A stretch of 64,000 nucleotides of DNA from Paraspadella gotoi (GCA_051294375.1 CM119270.1:8667213-8731212); one strand, 5' to 3'. Positions 1-10,514 are shown, counted from the first letter of the stretch. Program-made: numbers and translations. The notes: a model not told the origin generated them from the letters alone.

Positions 1-543
1 CTTTTTCGTGTTCCGCTTCTCGCTGAGGGAGTGTGATGGGGGGGGGTGACGAAAGACGAATAGGAGAAGGAGGGGTTTTAGATTCACAACCAATGAAGAG
101 TGTAGGAGTCGTCGATCGAATAGAGAGCCCTCAACATTTTTAAATCATGCCTTCTCTGAAAAGATGAGACCAATGGACAACCAATCGAGGAAAGAAAAAA
201 CATTTGTTTCATAAGATTTGACCAATCAGTGATGAATAAGCGATATATACGAGTTGAAAAAAGAAAACCCATCAGAATATATATCGTTCCTCTAATTAAA
301 CAGAAAATATCCACTCCATCGCGGAGGTAAATTTCGTCTACCTTTTAGTTTTAAACATCATTACCTCCTCCATCAAAAACACAAAACAAGGTTCGAATCT
401 CGAGATATAGACCAATCGAAGCCAGAAAAAATCCGCGAGATTTTTTCATAATCTCGATTTCGCCAGTCGGGAGATTGTGAAAACTTAATGAGAAAACTTT
501 GAGCAACGAGTAGGATAGAGAGCGAGACCATCTGGGAGAAGAC

Positions 544-581
544 GAGAGAGAGAGAGAGAAGGAGAGAGAGAGAGAGAAGAA

Positions 582-618
<37 letters not shown>

Positions 619-619
619 C

Positions 620-655
<36 letters not shown>
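544..655. repeat. (GA)n microsatellite
   Basis: Interrupted GA dinucleotide tract of about 110 bp. The first of roughly thirty GA/CT tracts in the window. Confidence 0.95.
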
Positions 656-658
<3 letters not shown>

Positions 659-1028
659 TGGCAGAGGGTCACTCAGCCACGCGTTCCTTTCACAAAGGCG
701 GTTTGTGATGTTTTTAAAAAGGCGTGACAGAAGGCTCTCAAAGAAAGAGAGGAGGCAGGAAAGAAGGAGGAGGAGGAGAGAGGGGGTGGGGACGAAGGCG
801 CCACGGACCTCAGAGTTTGTGGCTTGAAAATGGTTGAATGATTAATGATTCCACGCCATCCTTTTAAAATACGACATTCGTTTACGTTTTCGAAACCATC
901 TTTTTGTTAATATACTGTTTATTTTTTTTTCTTCTCTTTCCAATTTGGTAATGGTAAAATTCTGCCTTTAAAAAGGAATATTGAAGAATAAAAATAGAAG
1001 GGAGCTTGTAACATTTTATCTTTCTATC

Positions 1029-1111
1029 TCTCTCTCTCTCTCTCTCTCCTCTCTCTCTTCTCTCTCTCTCTCGTCTCTTCTCTCTTCTCGTCTCTCTCTC
1101 TCTCTCTCTCG
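1029..1111. repeat. (CT)n microsatellite
   Basis: Interrupted CT tract. Both strands read as open low-complexity frames, which are not genes. Confidence 0.95.
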
Positions 1112-2396
1112 AGATTTTCAAGCATTCGTCGAGGCAAAAGAAAATCTACTTCGTCGAAGTTAAAAGTTAAAAATCTAAAAAACGCGAATGAAAATCGAAT
1201 CCAATGAATCACATCAATTTTTTTTAAATTCATATCAGTTCAAAGGTAAAAATCCGGCGAATAAAACTCCAAAGGCTCGGGGTCGAAGCTCTCGACTTTA
1301 ATTCAATTCCGACTTTATTTTCAGTCGTTTCGCATTGAATGTCATGTCCTAAAATCTTCTTAGATGGTCGCATCAAACTTGTCTTTTGTCGCATCATTCA
1401 ATTAATTTCCATGAAATACGAGACTGGATTGAGTAACTCTTTTCGTCTAAAGTCGCTTTGGTCATGGTCCAGTCAGTTCATATAACTCAAAACTTTGAGC
1501 AACGATTTTCGATGGAAACCTGCGATTATGTGATGGAGTCCTTCGATATGTGATGGAGTCTGCGATTTATGTGATGGAAACAAGCCAAAAGTCGGATTTT
1601 ACTTGAAGGTTTTCTCGCATCCCCTCACATTTTGAAATCAAAAAAACAAATCGGAGTTTATAGCAAAAGGGTTGGAATCATTGCAGTCCCGAACCATATA
1701 ACACATAAACGAATCGTATTTAAAGTTGCAATAAAGTCGGTGTTTGTTGCTAGACTCATAAATAAATCAAAAAAACACTGGTAATTAAGATAATTAGCTA
1801 ATGTAAACTCGAGGTCATAGCTTTTAAAGTGAAATCGTTAAAATTGAAATAAATTCATTGTAAGATGTGAATAAAAAAAGCTAAAACCACTTATATAAAT
1901 AAGAATATCTAAAAGCTAAATAGTATCTTAAAATGAAGGAAATGAAATAAAGGAAGCCGAAACCTCCGCGAAAAAGGATTTGATTTTTTTTTCTCTTCTC
2001 GTCGTTAGACGTGATGTAAACAAAAAGTGAAATTTAGAAATAAAAGACGACGAATGACTGACGACGATGACGACGACGATGACACGACGATGACGACGAC
2101 GATGACTAAGGGATGACGTCGAAAAAGGGTTAAGTACTGTTTTATATGAGTATAGCGAGTGAAATTTCAGACATATTAATCGCGAACTCTAAATGTTAAG
2201 ACGTTCTCTGTATCAAATCCGATGCCTCGCATAGTTTCATTCTTGTCCCGCGCCTAAACACATTTACTTTACGTAGTTTGCATTGATATAAAAAATTCAA
2301 TTCATTTCCTCTCTTTTTTCTTCTTTCTTCTTTCTCCATAAATAAAAATACCCCCGCTGATGCTCTTCGATATTCCGAATTGATTCCCTAACATCT

Positions 2397-2435
2397 CATC
2401 TCTCTCTCTCTCATCTCTCTCTCTGCTCTCTTCTC

Positions 2436-2483
<48 letters not shown>

Positions 2484-2486
2484 CTC
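2397..2486. repeat. (CT)n microsatellite
   Basis: Interrupted CT tract about 60 bp left of an assembly gap. Confidence 0.95.
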
Positions 2487-2545
2487 TACATCATTTTTGG
2501 CCAACCCTGAGGGGTTTTCCGAATTTTCTCGCTTTCGTTCTGCTT

Positions 2546-2570
2546 NNNNNNNNNNNNNNNNNNNNNNNNN
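2546..2570. other. assembly gap, 25 N
   Basis: Twenty-five N. The same size recurs at 9093 and 29668, which suggests a fixed placeholder rather than a measured gap. The flanks here do not visibly overlap each other. Confidence 0.98.
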
Positions 2571-3384
2571 TTTTTTTTTAAATAATTTTTTTTTATCTAA
2601 TTGGACCAATTAAATCTGAAGAAGACTGTAAAATTATTTATGTTTTAACAACGTTAATGTTTCCGGTGGTAAATTCTGGATGCCAGTTTAAGGTTATTTT
2701 TTTCTTAAATGATTATTTTTTTTTACTTTTCTTTTTAGTTTGTTTTATACGGAGCAAGGGCGACTAAGCCTTAGTCTAAGTCAACAGAACGCATTGAGAT
2801 AGTTTTTTTAAATAACTATGAATTTTCAGACAAAGAGGAATGATTTTATGACAAAGATTGAACAGATGACAGAGATTGAACAGATGACAGAGATTGAACA
2901 GAAGGCCACGATTGAAACCGATTCACGATTAAGATCACCATCCGTCGACGATGTTGACGACGACGAAGACGACGACGACGATAACGACGAAGTTCTCATC
3001 TTGTTTTTCCTTTTTTTTGTTTAGGTTTTTTGTTTTGCGATACAAGAGAAAAATGTGTAAAATACGGACCAAAAGAACAAGCGACAATTGCTCAATGACC
3101 GTTAAAAAATAGTAAATTTTCTTTTTTTTATTTTATTTTTCTTATTCGTATGTACATCTACAAATATTTTTTTTGTAATATCAATAAGTATTCAACAATT
3201 ATCCATTGACGTCATAATGATACCCGCCATCGGTTCGGTCGACCGAGGGGTAAGGCGCGGTCGAAATTTTCGGACAAGCTTGAAAAAAGGTGAGGTCGTT
3301 GACTCGACAGTCAGGGTAAGTCGTTCGGATCGAAAGGGGGAGGAACTGGGCAATAGTGGGAGGGGAAACAGCCCGTGGCTGCAC

Positions 3385-3513
3385 GACAAAGATGACGACG
3401 AAAATGATGACGAATTAGATGGCGACGAAGACGACGACGACGACGACGACGACGAGAGCCAAACGATGGAATTGAAGGAAGAAAACGACGACGACAACGA
3501 CGACGACAATGGA
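3385..3513. repeat. (GAC)n/(GAT)n acidic-codon-like tract
   Basis: Trinucleotide-rich DNA that would read Asp/Glu on the plus strand and Ser/Val on the minus. Similar tracts lie near 2041, 3994, 13110, 20725, 30200, 39930 and 46135. I see no splice sites or start context that would make it an exon. Confidence 0.7.
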
Positions 3514-4188
3514 TAAATAAGACTGGGAACTGGGAAGGGAACAACACTCCTTTTTGTCAAAGACGTCAGAAGAGATAATTAGTCTTCGTTCGGAAGGCGA
3601 AACATTTGTAGAAAGTGAAGGAGGACTTGACAATGTCAAGTTGACATGGAGCGGTGATGGAATCAAAGTCACTAACGTCCTCACGTGAGACATTTAACAT
3701 GAGGAGAGAAATCACGATGACGTGAGTTCGGAAAGAGAGACGAGGAAACTATTTCCTCGCCTGAGGATAAAAAAACGCGGCCGCTTCGCTGCAATTATTT
3801 TCGACTATAAACGAAAAATGTGCCCACTTGGCATTTGTTTTTAAGTTGACCATCTTTGGTAAGGCAAGTAAAAATACTCGAGCTCGTACTAAAATTTTTT
3901 TCTTTTACACTAACAATGACAATGACGCAATACAAGTCCTGAGAATTAACAATAAATACTGATGATTGGCCAACTTTACAAACGGTTTTAGGGATGAGGC
4001 AGATGATGATGATGATGACGACGATGATGACGACGACGATTCCTCTTCGGCGGTTTGAGTGGAGGCGGGCAAAAGTTTCACGAAAGGAATAATTATAATG
4101 TGAAGAAATCGACGGGTGATTTTCCTTCTGACGCCGACAATCACGTGATTGAAGTTTTTGTTCGAACGTAAAAACAAAATGTTTACTT

Positions 4189-5162
4189 GATATGAAATTG
4201 GTACAACCAATATAAAAATTATCCATTCATTTAATAAATTAAGCTATTCTGTCCCCTGACTTTGGACAGGCTTTGGTGGGTTTAAGGCCTTCCATCACTC
4301 TTACAAGTAAATTACATTAGCACGGTCCCTGCAAGCTTTCAATCAGAACTCTCTCACAGTCCCGCGTTTATACTAGTAAAATATAAAGAAAGATACCTGG
4401 CCTTCCTATTCAAATTGAAGCTGGAAAATATTTCAAAAGAATGTTTGCATTGTATGAAAAGACCACTCCTTAAGTATTTAGTACTACTCGCACTAGCACA
4501 TAAATACAAGGACGCTGATTTTATGAAATTGGTACAACCAATATTAAAAATTATCCATTCATTTTAATAAATAAGCTATCTTGCCCCTGACTTTGGACAG
4601 GCTTTGGTGGTTTTAAGGCCTCCATCACTCTTACAAGATAATTACATAGCAGGTCCCTGCAAGCTTTCAATCAAGACTCTCTCACAGTCCCGTTTATTTA
4701 CTCCCAAGTACCTGGCTTCCCTATCAATGAAGTGGAAAATATTTTCAAAGAATGTTTCAATTGTATGAAAAAGACACTCCCTTAAGTATTTAGATCGGGG
4801 AGTACTTATTGTACTCCGCACTAGCATCAAAATACAAGAAGCTGAATTTTATGAAATGTGTACAACCAATATAAAAATTATCCATTCATTTAAAAATAAG
4901 CTATCTTGCCCCTGACTTTGGACAGGCTTTGGTGGTTTAAGGCCTCCATCACTCTTACAAGATAATTTACAGCAGAATTAGAGAATCAAAGGTTTTAAAC
5001 AACAATACATATACAACTCTGGGGCATCTAAGAACTTTAATTATGAAATTGGTACAACCAATATAAAAATTATCCATTCATTTAATAAATAAGCTATCTT
5101 GCCCCTGACTTTGGACAGGCTTTGGGTGGTTTATAGGCCTCCATCATCTACAAGAATATATT
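4189..5162. repeat. tandem array of a foldback/MITE arm
   Basis: Four head-to-tail copies begin at about 4189, 4522, 4849 and 5041. Each starts with a version of ATTGGTACAACCAAT, followed by CATTCATTTAATAAATAAG and the segment CCTGACTTTGGACAGGC. The first two units are about 330 bp; the third and fourth are truncated to about 190 and 120 bp. The same sequence forms the arms of the inverted-repeat element at 21582-22034 (and 31050-31503). The leading motif is a hairpin: ATTGGT, a 3-nt loop, then ACCAAT. Isolated copies of the hairpin sit at about 8262, 8775 and 18021. There is no coding capacity, so this is a non-autonomous element. Confidence 0.85.
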
Positions 5163-6056
5163 ATTTTTGAGTTTTTTGAAAGTTTTTAGATCTGAAGCCT
5201 ATAATTTAAATTTAATAGATGGATTTCGACACATTAATGCGAAAAATAAGAAAAATATCATAAATTTTATGTTGGGAAAACAGTGAGCGGGAAAATAGAG
5301 AACAGGATGAGTGTGTGAGAAAAAGAGAAAGAAAAAAAGGAAAAAAGAGAAAGAAACGAAAGAAACAAAAAAACGAATGAGAGGTAAAGAAAATAAAAGG
5401 AGAAAAAATTAGAGAAATGAAAGGAAAGAAAGAAAAAGCAAGAAAGCAAAAAAGTCTATAAGAACAACGAAAAATAATAACTAGAACAACAACAACGACA
5501 ATACCTTCAGTCGATCGCTCTCTCTCTCTCCCCCTTCTTCTTCAGATAACATATCCTAAACTATTCGACGAAGGTCATTGTGTGAAACTAATTGACGCCG
5601 ATGACGCCGAGTGACGGTCGTTGACGCGACTCGTGACGGCGACAGTGACACAAACGAAGACGAAGAGTCTAATAAAATTGGAGTCTGTGTCACGATCTCC
5701 GGCGACGCCTCGATTTACTAAACAAACTGGATGCCGAATTTTTCGACGAAAAAAGCCTTAGTTATTCCCGAATTTATTGTGAGAAAAAAAAAGATTTTAA
5801 ACGAGAGCGAAAATGGTATAAAAAATGAGATAAAACGATGAGAAATACAATAAATATTTGTGTGAAGTTTAGTGCTCGATTCGTGAAAAAAAATAAGAAC
5901 TATACTAAGTAGACGGAATCAGTAAATGGTAAGTAAATGGTTACGTGGGTGAATGGTGAATAGTAAGGTCACTTCATAAATTGCCACTCGTGAAAGTCTT
6001 TCTATCTTTAATCCTCACTTCTTATACTAGTTGTTTTGTTTAGTTAATTTCTTCTT
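5163..6056. other. no gene seen
   Basis: AT-rich and A/G-rich low-complexity DNA with a short CT run near 5520. It probably includes the 3' flank of the minus-strand channel gene that ends at 6057, but I could not place a polyadenylation site with confidence. Confidence 0.5.
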
Positions 6057-6380
6057 CTATGTCTTCCTCTCTCCTTCTAATCCCTTCTCCTCTGTTCCCC
6101 TCCTCCCTTCTCTCCCTCCATCCTCTCCTCCTTCCTCCCACGCCCTCTTCCCCACCGACCGCATCGCCTCCCCGAAATATTCCATCGCCTCGACGAGACT
6201 GATGACGGACACGCCCATCCACAGGCCCAGGTGGCCGCCCACCGTGCCCACCAACTGGAGGAGGGACATGACGTAGATTTGCTCCGAGGTTTTGTGGATG
6301 AGGGATTCGTAGACGAGTTGGAGACCGTTGAAGTCGGCGCTCTGGGGCGGAAGGGAGAAACTGTTGTCAGGTGGTATCTC
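6057..6380 (-). CDS. DEG/ENaC terminal exon with pore and second membrane helix
   Basis: The strongest exon of the channel gene. It opens at an AG acceptor, reads EIPPDNSFSLPPQSADF, then LQLVYESLIHKTSEQIY, which matches the pre-pore strand of DEG/ENaC proteins. The pore-lining helix follows: GGHLGLWMGVSVISLVEAME. GLWMGVS carries the family's Gly-x-Ser filter. The cytoplasmic tail is short and Gly/Glu/Arg-rich and ends at a stop at 6057. An alternative acceptor 10 bp upstream (exon start 6390) would be phase 2 and does not match the preceding exon; the 6380 start does. Confidence 0.85.
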   Translation of the reverse strand, partial: EIPPDNSFSLPPQSADFNGLQLVYESLIHKTSEQIYVMSLLQLVGTVGGHLGLWMGVSVISLVEAMEYFGEAMRSVGKRAWEEGGEDGGREGRRGTEEKGLEGERKT

Positions 6381-8585
6381 CTGGATGGAACTGGCCGAAG
6401 TGAAAAAAGTGAGAAAACGCATTCTGCCCTAAAGGTCTTGGGTTCTAAGCGTGACAGTCCGGTTAATTAACTAATTAGTAAACCTATCATCCGATGCGAA
6501 GATAACTATCACGCACTCATTGGGCGCACCTCCAAATCCAAATGGGACACATGAAAATTCAAAACATTATTTCTCTTTTAGCTTTAGTTTTTTAAAATAC
6601 TATGCGAATGTTGCGGACTCAGATTTTGTTAAAAGAATCAAGTTTCAAGATTTGTTTTCGGTTGTTGTTGTTGTTGATGTTATTTGGTTCAGTTCAAATG
6701 TTTATTGTCGTTGATTGAACCTCATATGAGGAGTGTCCCTCCGGGTAGGAAGCGTGACAAGCGGTCGGGCAGTTGATTTGAAATTCGTGAAGAAAATTAA
6801 ACCTGTTGAAGGTTTGAGGTTTGTTGAAAACAAGGTTGTAAATAATAAGCCTCAACAGCAACAGCAACAGCTCTGCGAGACCTGGTACAAACGTAAGCTG
6901 AGTACTTTCCCATGGCCTCCCAGTTCGGAAATCCCTTCGGCCAGGAATCCGTACAGTTGTCGAGGTAAGTATTCGACGAGTAATGATGAAGAAGGACGAT
7001 GAGGCCGTGATTGGTTTTTGTTCTTCGAAAAAGGTGAGGTCTCTCGCTTGCTGTATGCAGAGCGTACCTGACAATTAGTATTGAAGTAGAATTGGTGAGA
7101 AAAAATTTAAAATAAAGCTAATGATAATATGCTATTTATATTTTGTGATTTGCGTTTAATTATGCATATAGGAAAGAGTTGATGCTCCTAAGATGCAATT
7201 CTCACGTGCAATTCTCATTGCCAACCAAAAAATTTTAAGTCTCTAGAACGTTAAATAGTGGACAAGTCAGTTTATTCTTCTTTACCACAGATGATCGCAT
7301 TCTTCTCGGGAACAACACATTTATCCACGAAAGACTTGACAACACCTCGCCCATCGACGATACACACGGGGAACCGGCCCCCGTTGCCCCCGCCACAGAC
7401 CTCTCACCCATGATCCCGTCTCGCGCTCATGAAAAAGGTCAGGCCGCCAGTTTCGTTCTCCTCAGAGAAAGGCTCTGCGCCTGAGCGGGAAAGTCAAAAT
7501 TCTTGACTGTAATTTTCAAAATAATAACTTTGATATAATATCAAATAACTTATAAACATTTTAATATTTCAATCAAATAGCGCACCGAGTAAAAACGACT
7601 CATCCTGAAAGCGAAACCGTTCGTCCACTTCGAAGCAAAGCCTTTTCACGTCGACGTCTTCGAACCCAAGAGATCGAAAATGGGAAATCATTTCGTTCAC
7701 GAGATCGAAAAGGTCAGAGGGTGAGGCTGCCGATTCGGGCGCCAAGATGGGCGACAAGTTGCCGAAGCCAAAGGACCGGCCTCAATTTTGTGAAGACACA
7801 AAATAATTTTTGGTAACATTCACATGTAAAAATTCACTTTAACTTAATCTGACTTTGATATGGCACCGAGCTGATTATTTCTTTCCTAACCTCTCTCCGA
7901 AGCAGTTCCGTTCCGGATTCGCCATCCTTTCCACATCTCGTCTATCTTCTTCCGATATTTCAGGCACACCCTTCTCGCGGCCGGCGGCTTCAATTCATCG
8001 CATCGTCTCAACAACCTCGTCAGGGCCTCTCGTCGGTGCGACCGGGGATTCCGCACCGTGAGAGCAGGCGCGGGAAGAGGCTCCACTCGTTCCGTGACAA
8101 CGGTAGCGACGGAGAAGAGGAGGTACTGGAAGAGAGTGAATGAATGAATGAATGAATGAATGAATGAATGAATGAATGAATAGAATTGCCTCAACTAATT
8201 GATTTCATTTCATTTTTTTCCTTTTATTTTCAAATAAATTGACTGATTTTTATATGAAATTGGTACAACCAATGTANNNNNNNNNNAATGAATGAATAGA
8301 ATTGACTCAACTAATTGAATTCATTTCATTTTTTCCCTTTTATTTTCAAATAAAATGTAACCAATGTAACTTGAATGGATTTATATTGATTTTCTAATTA
8401 ACATGATATTGATCTGAAGGATTTATTGAATGATTTGTATGATGCATGATGTATGATTTGAATGATGTACCTGCTGGACAGTAGCGGTGATCTGATAGGT
8501 CATAATGCAGAAGGACGCCGCACTGATTATGAACCAGAAGAGGCGACGCCCGATGGAAGAAGAGAGAGGATCGGGAAGGTGAGGA
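6057..8585 (-). CDS. DEG/ENaC-family sodium channel, seven-exon model
   Basis: Minus-strand model with exons 8585-8471, 8125-7891, 7780-7586, 7480-7408, 7046-6882, 6802-6721 and 6380-6057. Phases agree at every junction (0, 1, 1, 2, 2, 0). The family forms trimeric amiloride-sensitive Na+ channels in the plasma membrane, with two membrane segments flanking a large extracellular domain. Visible here are a first membrane segment after GRRLFW, a post-membrane strand (SVATVVTERVEPLPAPALTV, like the family's FPAVTICN region), a GGLTFF segment, YSAYVC, a cysteine motif NCPTACH, and a second membrane segment GGHLGLWMGVSVISLVE containing the G-x-S selectivity filter (GVS). The summed coding length is about 396 codons. 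That is short for the family, so the 5' end and perhaps extracellular exons are missing or in gaps. Membership is well supported by the last exon; several internal exons rest on phase and weak similarity. The ligand and subfamily (ASIC, FaNaC or pickpocket type) cannot be told. Confidence 0.65.
6721..6802 (-). CDS. DEG/ENaC cysteine-rich exon (NCPTACH)
   Basis: Reads FNFLHEFQINCPTACHASY and ends at TATGAG before GT. In DEG/ENaC proteins a C-x-C-x2-PC-like motif lies a few dozen residues before the pore; NCPTACH fits that place and order, though the second Cys of the usual CxC is not seen. The acceptor is CAACAG. Entry phase 2 matches the exon at 7046-6882 and exit phase 0 matches the terminal exon. 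Confidence 0.5.
6882..7046 (-). CDS. candidate DEG/ENaC extracellular exon
   Basis: Open minus-strand frame that includes NHGLIVLLHHYSSNTYL and GKYSAYVCTR. The family has a Tyr/Cys-containing stretch before its cysteine motif, and phase is kept on both sides. A caution: the opposite strand has a perfect donor (GTAAGT) at 6963-6968 within an 89-codon open frame. A plus-strand exon with a CAACAG-encoded Gln run is therefore the alternative reading. Confidence 0.4.
7261..7400. other. intron-like, GC-rich, with open frames on both strands
   Basis: Under the channel model this falls in the intron between 7408 and 7046. Both strands are open here for about 40 codons, and the minus strand contains five cysteines (see the rejected list). 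I make no gene call. Confidence 0.3.
7408..7480 (-). CDS. candidate DEG/ENaC exon (GGLTFF segment)
   Basis: Short exon reading AEPFSEENETGGLTFFMSAR. It starts after CGCTCAG and ends before GTGAGA. The family has a conserved Gly-Leu strand here (G..GL.L.L). Entry phase 1 matches the exon at 7780-7586. The in-frame TGA just beyond is part of the donor, so it is not a premature stop. Confidence 0.5.
7586..7780 (-). CDS. candidate DEG/ENaC extracellular exon
   Basis: Minus-strand exon of 195 nt with AG and GT (GTGCGC) borders. It contains SDLFDLVNEMISHFRSLGF and KRLCFEVDERFRFQDESF. Its phases (1 in, 1 out) fit both neighbours. Sequence similarity to a specific DEG/ENaC segment is weak; position and phase are the main support. 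Confidence 0.5.
7891..8125 (-). CDS. DEG/ENaC exon just after the first membrane helix
   Basis: Starts after TTCCAG with YLLFSVATVVTERVEPLPAP, then ALTVRNP. This resembles the family's strand after the first membrane helix (Y..YPV.T......LPFPAVT.CN). The usual Cys of that motif is replaced by Arg, although a Cys follows further on (LLRRCDE). A damaged second copy of the first ~50 bp lies at 8584-8630, see the duplication entry. Confidence 0.6.
8139..8180. repeat. (AATG)n microsatellite
   Basis: About ten AATG units upstream of the channel exon on the minus strand. A second run lies at 8642-8693. Confidence 0.9.
8277..8286. other. assembly gap, 10 N
   Basis: Ten N inside the duplicated channel-exon region. 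Both flanks carry the same AATG/hairpin sequence. Confidence 0.98.
8471..8585 (-). CDS. DEG/ENaC first membrane-helix exon
   Basis: Minus-strand exon encoding SSIGRRLFWFIISAASFCI followed by MTYQITATVQQ, then a GT donor (GTACAT). A basic pair next to LFW and a Gln-containing helix end are typical of DEG/ENaC first membrane segments. The 3' border is clear. The 5' border (AG at 8587-8586) has a poor pyrimidine tract, so the true start may differ. Confidence 0.65.
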
Positions 8586-9004
8586 CTCCACTCGTTCCGT
8601 GACAACGTAGCGACGGAGAAGAGGAGGTTACGGGAAGAGAGTGAATGAATGAATGAATGAATGAATGAATGTGAATGAATGAATTGAATGAATAGAATTG
8701 CCTCACTAATTGATTTCATTTCATTTTTTTCCTTTTATTTTGCAAATAAATTTGGACTGATTTTAATATGAATTGGTACAACCAATGTAACCAAGTGATG
8801 ATCTTGAGTGGATTCTTATAGTTGTTTTCTATTAATCATGATTTATTGATGCGTGTGGATTTAGATTAGAAGTGTGTATGGATGCTGTATATGTAATGAT
8901 GTGTTAATTGATTGTTACGACGGACAGTGCGTGTATCTAGATTCTTATGGTCACTAATGCAGAAAGGACTGTATGTTGTTGGCTCTGATTTTTGCTTAAC
9001 TCAG

Positions 9005-9163
9005 TTATATGATGTGTGTACTTGCTCTCGATGGTCTTCGTCGTCGGTCTCTGTGCTGCGTCCGCGGCTTCGTCGACTGCTTCGTCGGAATCNNNNNNNN
9101 NNNNNNNNNNNNNNNNNGGATCGAGGTCACGCTGAAGAACGACTTCACCATGGCCGAAGCCGA
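9005..9163 (-). CDS. possible channel N-terminus split by a gap
   Basis: Right of the 25-N gap the minus strand has ATG in good context followed by VKSFFSVTS. Left of the gap an open acidic frame reads DSDEAVDEAADAAQRPTTK and runs to a GT. Together they could be the cytoplasmic N-terminus of the channel. The gap length is unknown, so the frame cannot be tested. Confidence 0.2.
   Translation of the reverse strand, partial: SASAMVKSFFSVTSIXXXXXXXXXIPTKQSTKPRTQHRDRRRRPSRASTHII
9093..9117. other. assembly gap, 25 N
   Basis: Placeholder-size gap. Flanks are both GC-rich and possibly coding. Confidence 0.98.
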
Positions 9164-9175
9164 TAAATGGAGAGG

Positions 9176-9285
9176 TGGTCGATGGAAAAATGAATGGGAT
9201 AGTTGATGGAAAAATAAAGTGGTTGATGGAAAAATGAATGGGATAGTTGATGGAAAAATAAAGTGGGAGTTGACAGAAAAATTTG
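9176..9285. repeat. minisatellite, GTTGATGGAAAAAT-type units
   Basis: Several imperfect copies of a 23-25 bp unit containing GATGGAAAAATGAATGGG or GATGGAAAAATAAAGTGG. It is non-coding in appearance. Confidence 0.8.
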
Positions 9286-9316
9286 GGATGTTGTTGACCC
9301 CAATAAAAAAAAGATG

Positions 9317-9326
9317 NNNNNNNNNN
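9317..9326. other. assembly gap, 10 N
   Basis: Ten N just right of the minisatellite, probably a repeat-induced break. Confidence 0.98.
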
Positions 9327-9660
9327 AAATTACTGAAAATAAAATTAATCCCGCCGTGTTGAAAAAATATATCAAATAAAATCGAAACGTTTTTAGTTGA
9401 GAAAACGACGAAATTAAAATGAGACGGAAGCCAATTGCAGATTTGCGGATTCAAACAGATCAGATTTCTGAGAAAATCGATTTTCTCCACGAAAATAGAA
9501 ATAGAAATGGGTCAGGTTGTCATTCGGTTTGGCAAAACGCTAAATAGTGTAAATATATATTAATCTGTTTGCTAATTCATGTATTCTTCGGACATTTAAT
9601 TAAGGGAAATAACTAAAAACTAAAAACTGTTCATCGAATTGGCTAAAAAAATAATCAATT

Positions 9661-9699
<39 letters not shown>

Positions 9700-10514
9700 T
9701 TCATTAGTTGCATCTTTATTTCCATCTTTTCGTCGCAACAAAACTCAATAAATCGCGAAAACGATTTCCGCCTCTCATTTCTCCTCAACGCGCATGCGTC
9801 GCGAGAGAGGGCGTGACTCTTTCGCGACGCTTTTGAGTAACTTTGCCCGACGTTACTCGGTCACGAAACGTGGCATTTGTCCAAACGGCAAAAATTTTTT
9901 GGGTGGGAGACCGTGACTAATCTTTGGGTGGCTTTTCTCCAAAGATTCTTGTTTGCAAAATTTGGCGAGAATCGAATTTGGAGATGAAGTGGTTTCTCCC
10001 TTTCACCATCAGAGAAATCGGATGTTCGTCTAATTTAGTAGATTTGGTGTTTTACAAGATGCGCCTTACAAACCGAACATAATACGTTTAATCAATAATA
10101 AATTAATACATAAACTTACGGTAGTACATTATTAAATACAATTACTACGAAACCACTCTCTCTCTCTCTCTCTCTTTCTCTTTCTCTCTCTCTCTCTCAC
10201 ACTCACTCAACTTTAAAAAAAAATTAAGGTCATAAATCACTGCATCTAAATTCCGAAAGTTAACTCCTCGTTATTTTTCTCTTTTTGTTCGCCGCTTAGT
10301 ATATTAGTTCGTCTGTCCATCTGTTTTCAAAAATCATCCACTTTTGTAAAAATTTAATTTGAGGTTATTTTGGGGTCTTCCAGGGATAACTCTTAACGAA
10401 GTTGTACTGAAATATAGATAGAAACATAGGAATATGTAATACATTTATCCAAAGAAGCGATGAACTAACAATATTAAGAATATTAAGAAGAACTGACCAA
10501 TTCGGATATACGGA

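Larger units (their letters stand above)
1..4188. other. gene-free repeat-rich DNA
   Basis: I see no supported exon here. The stretch holds (GA)n at about 544-655, (CT)n at 1029-1111 and 2397-2486, GAC/GAT trinucleotide-rich patches at about 2041-2106, 2953-2992, 3385-3513 and 3994-4042, and one 25-N gap. The open frames are low-complexity readings of these tracts (Ser/Leu, Arg/Glu or Asp runs) with no domain-like sequence. Confidence 0.6.
8047..9000. repeat. decayed tandem duplication of channel exons
   Basis: Three related units. Unit 1 (about 8047-8276) has the post-membrane exon, (AATG)n and the AATTGGTACAACCAATG hairpin. Unit 2 (about 8287-8640) holds the intact first-membrane exon plus a damaged stub of the post-membrane exon (8584-8630). 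Unit 3 (about 8640-9000) repeats (AATG)n and the hairpin and ends with a degenerate first-membrane exon near 8920-8990, where stops interrupt the frame. The spacing is roughly 460-505 bp. A 10-N gap at 8277 splits units 1 and 2, so part of the order may be misassembled. Confidence 0.65.

Noticed and set aside
3795-4226. 143-codon minus-strand frame with poly-Ile/Val
   Set aside because: The hydrophobic run comes from a GAT/GAC trinucleotide tract; no splice borders and no domain.
7261-7400. Kazal-like cysteine peptide on the minus strand (FPVCIVDGRG ... KCVV ... IICG)
   Set aside because: It is in frame with the channel exon 7480-7408 but separated by a TGA that is part of a good GTGAGA donor. 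Cysteine spacing does not fit a Kazal domain, and the region is also open on the plus strand. I read it as intron.
7402-7410. In-frame TGA as selenocysteine or read-through codon
   Set aside because: A splice donor at the same place explains it, and the next exon keeps the phase.
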